DNA from: Endobugula sp965225895
Lineage (GTDB): Bacteria; Pseudomonadota; Gammaproteobacteria; Pseudomonadales; Cellvibrionaceae
Assembly: GCA_965225895.1 (NCBI GenBank)
Contig: CBDDBR010000011.1
Coordinates: forward strand, 744,001-808,000
Reading direction: 5' to 3'
Length of the DNA stretch: 64,000 bases
In this document: piece by piece, positions 1 to 7,549 of the stretch
How positions within the stretch are numbered: the first letter of the stretch is position 1
Layout of the letters: each line of letters begins with the position of its first letter
Position numbers and translations under genes: made by a program
The notes under the pieces: generated by a model
Seen by the model: only the letters and a program-made list of their open reading frames with translations
Database searches by the model: none
Told to the model about the DNA's origin: nothing

Positions 1-1
1 A

Positions 2-1315
2 TTTCTAGAGCGTGCAGGTGATCATGCTTGCCGACCAGAAGGCTTGGGTGAAGAGTTTGGTCTTCGAGGTGAAGAATATTATTTATCGCCAGCGCAAGCA
101 CAGGCTATTTTAGAATTACGTTTACACCGTTTAACGGGTATGGAACACGATAAATTATTGGGTGAATACCAAGAGAAAGTGGATCGTATTGCAGAGTTTT
201 TAGAAATTCTGGGCAGTTCTGAGCGCTTAATGGCAGTTATTCGAGAAGAGCTTGAAGAAATTGAAGCCAATTACGGTGATGAGCGTCGTACTGATATTCA
301 AAGCTCTAAGCGTGATTTAACCATCGAAGATTTAATTACCGAAGAAGATCGTGTTGTTACTATTTCTCACGGTGGTTATGCAAAAACACAAGCCTTATCT
401 GATTATCAAGCGCAGCGTCGAGGTGGTACTGGTAAAGCCGCCACATCAGTCAAAGATGAAGATTTTGTTGAGCATTTATTGATTGCAAGTACCCACGATA
501 CGATTTTATGTTTTACCAATGCAGGCAAAGTGTATTGGATGAAGGTATTCCATATTCCATTGGCGGGTCGTCAGTCTCGTGGTCGTCCAATTGTGAATTT
601 ATTACCATTAGAAGAAAACGAACGTATTACGTCTATTTTGCCTGTGCGTGAATATGACGAAGACCATTTTATCTTTATGGCCACGGCAAACGGTACCGTG
701 AAGAAAACGCCGCTAACACAATTTGCTCGTCCACGTACAACGGGTCTACGCGCCATTGATTTAGAAGAAGGGAATCATCTTGTAGGTACAGCGATTACAA
801 CGGGTGATAGCGATGTCATGTTGTTCTCTTCTGAAGGTAAAGCGGTACGCTTTAATGAAAATGATGTGCGTTCAATGGGGCGTACATCACGTGGTGTGCG
901 TGGTATTCGACTAGCGGATGATTACGAAGTAATTTCGATGGTGATTCCTGCTGAAGATGGACGAGTGCTCACCGTTAGCGAAAATGGCTATGGTAAACAA
1001 ACCAAGTTAGAAGAATATGCAACCAAAGGCCGAGCAGGTAAAGGTATGATTGCCATGCAAACCAGCGAGCGCAACGGTAAATTAGTGGGTGCAGTACAAG
1101 TCTTTGATGGTGATGAGATTATGCTTATTTCCGATCAAGGTACATTAGTGCGCACACGCGTAGATGAAATCTCGGTATCAGGTCGTAATACTCAAGGTGT
1201 TCGCGTAATTAAAGTGAAGGACGGTGAACACTTAAACGGTGTTGAACGTATCGAAGAACCTGAAGAAACTGACGCTATTGATAACGAAAACGCAGAAGAC
1301 AATACCAGCGAATAG
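2..1315 (+). CDS. gyrA: DNA gyrase subunit A, C-terminal part (5' end outside window)
   Basis: Catalytic subunit of the type II topoisomerase that introduces negative supercoils. The reading frame is open from base 2, so the first ATG at 44 is internal. What is present is the end of the breakage-reunion core (the stretch reading YLSPAQAQAILELRLHRLTG, at about 79-138, is a GyrA hallmark) followed by the six-bladed C-terminal DNA-wrapping pinwheel and an acidic tail rich in Glu and Asp. The GyrA box reads QRRGGTG where QRRGG(K/R)G is usual. The gene heads the conserved gyrA-pheA-tyrA-aroA order; the serC gene often found next in Pseudomonas is missing here. Confidence 0.97.
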   Translation, partial: FLERAGDHACRPEGLGEEFGLRGEEYYLSPAQAQAILELRLHRLTGMEHDKLLGEYQEKVDRIAEFLEILGSSERLMAVIREELEEIEANYGDERRTDIQSSKRDLTIEDLITEEDRVVTISHGGYAKTQALSDYQAQRRGGTGKAATSVKDEDFVEHLLIASTHDTILCFTNAGKVYWMKVFHIPLAGRQSRGRPIVNLLPLEENERITSILPVREYDEDHFIFMATANGTVKKTPLTQFARPRTTGLRAIDLEEGNHLVGTAITTGDSDVMLFSSEGKAVRFNENDVRSMGRTSRGVRGIRLADDYEVISMVIPAEDGRVLTVSENGYGKQTKLEEYATKGRAGKGMIAMQTSERNGKLVGAVQVFDGDEIMLISDQGTLVRTRVDEISVSGRNTQGVRVIKVKDGEHLNGVERIEEPEETDAIDNENAEDNTSE

Positions 1316-1403
1316 CGGTTTTATTAGCGTATTGCCAGTGTTTTATGTTGGCTGGCGTTCACGCTAACCGCGAACATTAAAGAGAATTAATTGTAGAAAT
1401 ATA

Positions 1404-2507
1404 ATGAGTACAGACAAGCAAACATTACAGCAGCTTCGAGAAAAAATTGACGCAACCGATCAAAAAATTGCCGATTTAATTAGCGAGCGTGCTCGTTGCG
1501 CGCAAGCCGTTGCCGATGTAAAAAAAGCAAATGGTGAGACCGATATTATTTATTATCGCCCAGAGCGTGAGGCGCAAGTATTGCGTTCAGTGATGGAACG
1601 CAATAAAGCAAACGGTGGCCCGCTAGATGATGAAGAAATTGCACGTTTATTTCGCGAAATCATGTCCGCATGTTTGGCCTTAGAAGATCCTATTCGTGTC
1701 GCTTTTTTAGGCCCCGAAGGCACCTTTACACAAGAGGCCGTAACAAAACATTTTGGGCACTCTGCATTGCCTGTACCTATGTCGGCGATTGATGAAGTAT
1801 TTCGTGAAGTAGAAGCGGGTGCTGTAAATTATGGTGTTGTGCCTGTTGAAAATTCAACAGAAGGGGTCGTAACGCACACGCTTGATAACTTTATTAATTC
1901 GGGGTTAAAAATCTGTGGTGAAGTTGTTTTGCGCATACACCAAAACCTGCTTATTTCAGAAGTGACAAAAAAAGACGGCATTACACGTATTTATTCGCAT
2001 TCGCAAAGCTTGGCGCAGTGTCGCAAATGGATTGATGCAAATTACCCCAATGCAGAACGCATTGCGGTTAGTAGTAATGCAGACGCGGCAAAGCGCATCA
2101 AGGGTGAATGGCATTCTGCAGCGATTGCTAGTGCAACAGCCGCGAACATTTATGACTTGACTGTTCTGAATGAAAAAATAGAAGACATGCCAGATAATTC
2201 AACCCGCTTTTTAATTATCGGTGCGCAAGATGTACCTGCCAGTGGCGTTGATAAAACCTCTATTGTGGTTTCTATGCGTAATGAAGCGGGTGCGTTGCAT
2301 AATTTGCTCGAACCGTTTCATCGTTTAGGGCTAGATTTGACGCGTGTAGAAACACGACCGTCGCGATCGGGTGTGTGGAATTACGTTTTCTTTATCGATT
2401 TTAATGGTCATATTAGTGAACCTAAAGTGCGAGAGGCATTAGACAATGTGGGTGAAAAAGCCGCGGAGTTAAAAGTGTTGGGCTCGTATCCTGTTGGCGT
2501 ATTATAA
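1404..2507 (+). CDS. pheA: Bifunctional chorismate mutase / prephenate dehydratase (P-protein)
   Basis: Converts chorismate to prephenate and then phenylpyruvate for phenylalanine synthesis, in the cytoplasm. The 367-residue length fits the family. Residues about 5-95 are an AroQ-type chorismate mutase (REKIDATDQKIADLISER, then YYRPEREAQVL). Residues about 105-265 are the dehydratase, with FLGPEGTFTQEA, NSTEGVV and the catalytic-site NSTRF. Residues about 275-350 form an ACT domain for Phe feedback (the ESRPSR motif appears as ETRPSRSG). It lies 88 bases after gyrA and 55 bases before tyrA, probably in one transcription unit of aromatic genes. Confidence 0.96.
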   Translation: MSTDKQTLQQLREKIDATDQKIADLISERARCAQAVADVKKANGETDIIYYRPEREAQVLRSVMERNKANGGPLDDEEIARLFREIMSACLALEDPIRVAFLGPEGTFTQEAVTKHFGHSALPVPMSAIDEVFREVEAGAVNYGVVPVENSTEGVVTHTLDNFINSGLKICGEVVLRIHQNLLISEVTKKDGITRIYSHSQSLAQCRKWIDANYPNAERIAVSSNADAAKRIKGEWHSAAIASATAANIYDLTVLNEKIEDMPDNSTRFLIIGAQDVPASGVDKTSIVVSMRNEAGALHNLLEPFHRLGLDLTRVETRPSRSGVWNYVFFIDFNGHISEPKVREALDNVGEKAAELKVLGSYPVGVL

Positions 2508-2562
2508 GCGTTATTTCCTTTATTCTTTGTCATTACATATTGAGTGTTTTCGTTAAGTAATT

Positions 2563-3477
2563 ATGGCTAGTCAGCACATAGTAAAAAAATTAGTAGTTAT
2601 TGGTTTAGGGCTTATTGGTGGCAGCCTTGCGGCTGCATTGCGTAAAGCGAATGCCTGCCAAGAAATTATAGGTGTTGTTCGTCGCCAAGAAACGGCAGAT
2701 ATTGCAATAGAAAAAGGCATTGTTGATCGAGCGGTATTATCTTTCGCTGATATTGCCAGTGAGTTAGGTGAAGGGGATGTTGTATTTATTGCGGTGCCCA
2801 CCTTAGCGGTTCGCGATACCTTGAGTGATGTGAATGCACAACTGGATGCATTGGTGACGGTTACTGATGGTGCTAGCGTAAAAGGCAGTGTTGTCGATGC
2901 AGTGCGAGATGTTTACGGCAGTATTCCCACACAATTTGTTCCTGGTCATCCTATTGCTGGTTCTGAAAAAAGCGGTGTAACAGCGGCTGATGCAAACTTA
3001 TATATCAATCATCGCGTTATTATTACGCCATTGGCAGAAACGGGTGATGCTCATACTCAACGCGTGAAAGCCATGTGGCAAGCGGCACAAGCTGAAGTGC
3101 TAACAATGACCGTTGAAGAGCACGATTCGGTATTGGCGGCAACGAGTCATTTGCCACATGCGATTGCGTATTCATTAGTTGATACCTTGGCAAATGATTC
3201 TGAAAATGAAAATATTTTTCGCTATGCGGCAGGTGGGTTTCGTGACTTTACTCGCATTGCTAGTAGCGACCCGCGCATGTGGCACGACATTATGCAGGCG
3301 AACAATACGGAAGTATTAAAAGCCATCGATCTTTTTCAAAATAACTTGGGTCAATTACGTCAAGCAATTGAGTCGGGTGATAGTGATTATTTATTTAAAA
3401 CATTTACGCGAGCAAAAGAAGCGCGTGATCAATTTACCTCTCTGCTTATTTCTAATGCGCAAGCAACGGAAAAATAA
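2563..3477 (+). CDS. tyrA: Prephenate dehydrogenase
   Basis: Oxidative decarboxylation of prephenate (or dehydrogenation of arogenate) toward tyrosine. The 304-residue protein opens with a Rossmann fold (VIGLGLIGGSLAAAL, residues about 12-26). It carries the HPIAGSE block near residue 128 and SHLPHAIAYSL near residue 195, with the His used by this family, followed by the helical dimerisation domain. No ACT or chorismate mutase domain is fused. In Pseudomonas tyrA and aroA are fused into one protein; here they are two genes 26 bases apart. NAD versus NADP and prephenate versus arogenate preference cannot be read from sequence by eye. Confidence 0.94.
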   Translation: MASQHIVKKLVVIGLGLIGGSLAAALRKANACQEIIGVVRRQETADIAIEKGIVDRAVLSFADIASELGEGDVVFIAVPTLAVRDTLSDVNAQLDALVTVTDGASVKGSVVDAVRDVYGSIPTQFVPGHPIAGSEKSGVTAADANLYINHRVIITPLAETGDAHTQRVKAMWQAAQAEVLTMTVEEHDSVLAATSHLPHAIAYSLVDTLANDSENENIFRYAAGGFRDFTRIASSDPRMWHDIMQANNTEVLKAIDLFQNNLGQLRQAIESGDSDYLFKTFTRAKEARDQFTSLLISNAQATEK

Positions 3478-3503
3478 GCCATCATTTATTAAAATTATTC
3501 TTT

Positions 3504-4832
3504 ATGTCAAATCAAAATCATTCACAACTGCGTTATGTTATCCAGCCAGGTGGGCAAGTTAACGGAACTTTCCGTGTGCCAGGCGATAAATCTATTTCTC
3601 ATCGCTCTATTATGTTGGGTTCTATTGCCGAAGGCGTCACAGAAGTGCGTGGTTTCTTAGAAGGTGAAGATGCGCTAGCAACGCTGCAGGCGTTTCGTGA
3701 TATGGGCGTGAAAATAGTTGGGCCAGAAGATGGCGTTGTGACGATTCATGGTGTGGGCTTGCGTGGTTTAGAGGCACCGACGAAACCACTGGATGTGGGG
3801 AATGCGGGCACCGCTATGCGCCTGTTGATGGGATTTTTGGCAGGGCAAAATTTTGCATACACATTAACGGGAGATGCTTCATTAACAAAGCGACCAATGA
3901 ACCGTGTAGCTAATCCTTTGCGTGAAATGGGAGTCAGTGTTGAGACAGCGGCTGAGGGTAGACCCCCTGTAACGGTTAAGGCCAATGGATCAGTGAATGC
4001 TATCGAGTATGTTATGCCAATGGCCAGTGCACAGGTGAAATCTTGTGTGTTGCTTGCGGGTTTGTATGCCGAAGGGGAAACATCGACTATCGAACCGGCA
4101 CCTACCCGTGATCACACTGAACGTATGTTGCGCGGTTTTGGTTATGATGTGAAAACCAATGGTAATAAAGCCAGCTTGGTCGGCGGTGGAAAGCTAACGG
4201 CAATGAATATTGATGTGCCCGCGGATATTTCTTCGGCGGCTTTCTATATGGTGGCTGCATCAATTGCTCCAGGTTCGGATATTACGCTCGAACACGTCGG
4301 TGTGAACCCAACGCGCGATGGTATTATTTCGATCTTACGTTTAATGGGGGCAGATATTACATTGCTTAATGAACGAGAGGTTGGTGGCGAGCCAGTAGCT
4401 GATATACGTGTGCAATATGCACCGTTAAAAGGTATTGCTATTCCTGAAGAATTTGTACCTTTAGCGATTGATGAATTTCCCGTTCTTTTTGTTGCGGCTG
4501 CATGCGCAGAAGGTAAAACCGTACTGACAGGCGCCGAAGAGTTACGAGTTAAAGAGAGTGATCGTATTCAGGTAATGGCGGATGGCTTGCAAACGTTAGG
4601 GGTTAATGCAGTGCCTACACCCGATGGCATGATTATAGAGGGTGGAGAAATTGGCGGCGGTTCAGTCGAAACCCATGATGATCACCGTATTGCTATGTCT
4701 TTTACTATCGCAGGTTTACGAGCAACTGCACCTATAATCGTGAATAACTGTGGTCATGTGGCCACTTCATTCCCTGGCTTTTCGCAGTTAGCACAACAAG
4801 CAGGAATAAGCATAGAAGAACAAGTTGTTTAG
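3504..4832 (+). CDS. aroA: 5-enolpyruvylshikimate-3-phosphate synthase
   Basis: Sixth step of the shikimate pathway: shikimate-3-phosphate plus PEP gives EPSP. The 442-residue length is typical. Visible signatures are PGDKSISHRS (residues about 27-36), GNAGTAMRLLMG, the LTGDASLTKRPMNR segment (residues about 121-134), DEFPVLFVAAACAEG and RVKESDRI near residue 350. The residue after the LxxGNAGTAMR helix is the usual Gly-Ala type rather than an obvious resistant substitution. It is the last gene of the pheA-tyrA-aroA run; an 87-base gap separates it from cysD. Confidence 0.97.
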   Translation: MSNQNHSQLRYVIQPGGQVNGTFRVPGDKSISHRSIMLGSIAEGVTEVRGFLEGEDALATLQAFRDMGVKIVGPEDGVVTIHGVGLRGLEAPTKPLDVGNAGTAMRLLMGFLAGQNFAYTLTGDASLTKRPMNRVANPLREMGVSVETAAEGRPPVTVKANGSVNAIEYVMPMASAQVKSCVLLAGLYAEGETSTIEPAPTRDHTERMLRGFGYDVKTNGNKASLVGGGKLTAMNIDVPADISSAAFYMVAASIAPGSDITLEHVGVNPTRDGIISILRLMGADITLLNEREVGGEPVADIRVQYAPLKGIAIPEEFVPLAIDEFPVLFVAAACAEGKTVLTGAEELRVKESDRIQVMADGLQTLGVNAVPTPDGMIIEGGEIGGGSVETHDDHRIAMSFTIAGLRATAPIIVNNCGHVATSFPGFSQLAQQAGISIEEQVV

Positions 4833-4919
4833 CGTTTGCTAAAAACTTCTTTATAATGCGCGCGCATAAGCAAAAGACTTCCTTATTTTAATATTATATC
4901 AATGAGTGTTGGATAAAAC

Positions 4920-5831
4920 ATGAGCAACGATTATTCGTTAACCCATTTAAAACAATTAGAAGCTGAGAGTATTCATATTATCCGCGAAGTAGCGGCTGAA
5001 TTTGATAATCCTGTCATGCTCTATTCTGTAGGTAAAGATTCTGCCGTTATGCTGCATTTAGCGATGAAAGCATTTGCACCTGGTAAGCCGCCATTTCCTT
5101 TGATGCATGTGGACACCACATGGAAATTTAAAGAAATGATTAAGTTTCGTGACGAGCATGTAAAAAACTTAGGGCTAGACCTGATTGTTCACACTAACCA
5201 AGAAGGTGTGGATATGGGTATGGGGCCGTTTACTCATGGTAGTGCAACACATACTGATGTGATGAAAACCCAAGCCTTAAAGCAAGCGCTTAATAAGCAT
5301 GGCTTTGATGCGGCTTTTGGTGGTGCGCGTCGTGATGAAGAAAAATCACGTGCAAAAGAGCGTGTGTATTCGTTCCGAGATAAAAATCACCGTTGGGATC
5401 CAAAAAATCAGCGTCCAGAATTGTGGAATATTTATAACAGTCGAGTAGATAAGGGTGAAAGCATTCGTGTATTCCCATTATCAAATTGGACAGAGCTTGA
5501 TATTTGGCAATACATTCATCTTGAGAGCATCCCATTGGTACCTTTATATTTTGCAGATAAACGTCCAGTTGTTGAACGTGATGGTACATTAATCATGGTT
5601 GATGATGAGCGTATGCCAATTGAAGACGGCGAAAAAGTTGAAGAGAAAATGGTGCGCTTCCGTACACTAGGCTGTTATCCGTTAACAGGAGCTGTAGAGT
5701 CCGAAGCGACAACATTGCCAGAAATTATTCAAGAAATGCTATTAACAACTACATCAGAGCGGCAAGGTCGAGTGATTGATCACGATAGCTCTGGTTCGAT
5801 GGAAAAGAAAAAACAAGAGGGGTATTTTTAA
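4920..5831 (+). CDS. cysD: Sulfate adenylyltransferase subunit 2
   Basis: Small catalytic subunit of the GTP-driven ATP sulfurylase, which makes adenosine 5'-phosphosulfate from sulfate and ATP in assimilation. The 303-residue protein has the PP-loop written as YSVGKDSAVML (residues about 36-46), the FGGARRDEEKSRAKERV segment near residue 134 and the conserved WTELDIWQYI and LGCYPLTGA motifs. The stop codon overlaps the cysN start by one base (TAATG), so translation is probably coupled. cysDN is inserted here between aroA and unrelated genes. Confidence 0.97.
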   Translation: MSNDYSLTHLKQLEAESIHIIREVAAEFDNPVMLYSVGKDSAVMLHLAMKAFAPGKPPFPLMHVDTTWKFKEMIKFRDEHVKNLGLDLIVHTNQEGVDMGMGPFTHGSATHTDVMKTQALKQALNKHGFDAAFGGARRDEEKSRAKERVYSFRDKNHRWDPKNQRPELWNIYNSRVDKGESIRVFPLSNWTELDIWQYIHLESIPLVPLYFADKRPVVERDGTLIMVDDERMPIEDGEKVEEKMVRFRTLGCYPLTGAVESEATTLPEIIQEMLLTTTSERQGRVIDHDSSGSMEKKKQEGYF

Positions 5832-7282
5832 TGTCTCATCAGTCTGAATTAATTGCTGAAGATATTAATGCTTATCTTGCTCAGCATGAACAAAAAGAAT
5901 TATTACGTTTTATTACCTGTGGTAGCGTTGACGATGGTAAAAGTACCTTAATTGGCCGCTTATTACATGACTCAAAAATGATTTATGAAGATCAATTAGC
6001 CGCCATAGAATCCGACTCTACCAAACATGGAACGACAGGTGAAAAAATTGATTTAGCGTTGCTTGTTGATGGCTTGCAAGCTGAGCGTGAGCAGGGCATT
6101 ACTATTGATGTGGCCTACCGTTATTTTTCAACAGCGAAACGTAAATTTATTATTGCCGATACGCCAGGGCATGAACAGTACACACGTAATATGGCCACAG
6201 GGGCATCTACTTGTGATTTAGCCGTGATTCTTATTGACGCGCGCTATGGTGTGCAAACGCAAACACGCCGCCACAGTTATATTGCTTCGTTATTGGGTAT
6301 TAAGCATATCGTTGTTGCCGTAAATAAAATGGATCTTATGGATTTCAGTGAAGAGCGTTTTAATGAAATTCAAACAGAATACCTAGCATTTGCTAAGACT
6401 TTGGGTCTTGCAGACGATATTTATTTTGTGCCTATGTCGGCTTTAGATGGCGATAATGTTGTAAATAGAGGTGATCGTTCGTCTTGGTACACGGCGCCAA
6501 AATACAGCGGTAAAACATTGATGGAAATTCTAGAAGGCGTAAAGATTGATGAGGATAAAAACTTATCTGATTTTCGTTTTCCAGTGCAATACGTGAACCG
6601 CCCTAATCTTGATTTTCGTGGTTTCTGCGGCACCGTTGCATCAGGTGTTGTGAATGTAGGCGATGACATTACCGCTCTTCCATCAGGAAAAAGCAGTAGA
6701 GTAAAAAGTGTTGTGACTTACGAAGGCGATTTACCACGTGCGTTTGTTGGTCAGGCAGTAACTATTACTTTAGAAGATGAAATTGATATCAGCCGTGGTG
6801 ATATGATCGTTAGTGCGCAAGACAATGTCGTACAAACAAATCATGTTCAAGCCCATGTGGTATGGATGGCAGATAAAGAAGTGTCTGAAAAATCAGAATA
6901 CTTCTTCAAATTTGCAACTAAATTAACAACAGGTAATGTTGATAAAATTCATCACCAAATTGATGTGAATACGCAAGAATTGCATAAAAAAGCGTCTTTA
7001 GGTTTGAACGCGATTGGTCTGATTGATATAACACTTAATCAGCCAGTGGTTGTTGATCCTTACCAAAAGAATCGAGCGACAGGTGCATTCATTGTTGTTG
7101 ATCGCCTAACCAACGTGACAGTTGGTGCGGGTATGGTGGATAGCGTTCTTGCCTCCGTTGAGGTGCAGAATGACCATAGTGCATTTGCAGCGGATTTATC
7201 AGCGTTGATTAAGCAACACTACGCTGATAAAAGCGAAAGTGAAGTGGCTGCTTTAGTTCAAAAATTAACGCAGTACTTGTAA
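5831..7282 (+). CDS. cysN: Sulfate adenylyltransferase subunit 1 (GTPase)
   Basis: GTPase partner of CysD whose GTP hydrolysis drives APS formation. The 483 residues contain the EF-Tu-like G motifs: CGSVDDGKST (P-loop, about residues 30-39), REQGITIDVAY, DTPGHEQYTRNM and NKMD, followed by beta-barrel domains II and III. The length matches CysN alone; no C-terminal APS kinase (CysC) domain is fused, unlike the CysNC of Pseudomonas. An APS kinase or an APS reductase must therefore be encoded elsewhere. Confidence 0.96.
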   Translation: MSHQSELIAEDINAYLAQHEQKELLRFITCGSVDDGKSTLIGRLLHDSKMIYEDQLAAIESDSTKHGTTGEKIDLALLVDGLQAEREQGITIDVAYRYFSTAKRKFIIADTPGHEQYTRNMATGASTCDLAVILIDARYGVQTQTRRHSYIASLLGIKHIVVAVNKMDLMDFSEERFNEIQTEYLAFAKTLGLADDIYFVPMSALDGDNVVNRGDRSSWYTAPKYSGKTLMEILEGVKIDEDKNLSDFRFPVQYVNRPNLDFRGFCGTVASGVVNVGDDITALPSGKSSRVKSVVTYEGDLPRAFVGQAVTITLEDEIDISRGDMIVSAQDNVVQTNHVQAHVVWMADKEVSEKSEYFFKFATKLTTGNVDKIHHQIDVNTQELHKKASLGLNAIGLIDITLNQPVVVDPYQKNRATGAFIVVDRLTNVTVGAGMVDSVLASVEVQNDHSAFAADLSALIKQHYADKSESEVAALVQKLTQYL

Positions 7283-7295
7283 ATCCCTCCCTTTA

Positions 7296-7330
7296 ATCCT
7301 AGATGAAAGGTATTTTCTTTTATCTAGGAT
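7296..7330 (+). terminator. Hairpin after cysN, probable terminator
   Basis: A 14-bp stem (ATCCTAGATGAAAG against CTTTTATCTAGGAT, with one G-U pair) closes a seven-base loop 13 bases after the cysN stop. No clear T-run follows, so termination is inferred from position and stem strength. Confidence 0.6.
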
Positions 7331-7549
7331 ATCTCCTTGCATTAAAATTTTTCTAGCTCGCATGTTGACGATACAAGTTCGTAGAACCCTTTATTAATGT
7401 TAACTTGTTAGTTAATGAAATATTTGGCGCATATTCCCCCATTTCTTTGTTTGGTTTTTTAAAATAAGTTAATATTTTATTAATTAATAAACTTGTAGTG
7501 CCGAGCTTATGTTTGGTTGTCTTAAATAATGGATATGTGAGAACTCGTT

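Noticed and set aside
5290..5589. His-rich reverse frame opposite cysD
   Set aside because: Entirely inside cysD, which has full family motifs; no ribosome site or homology.
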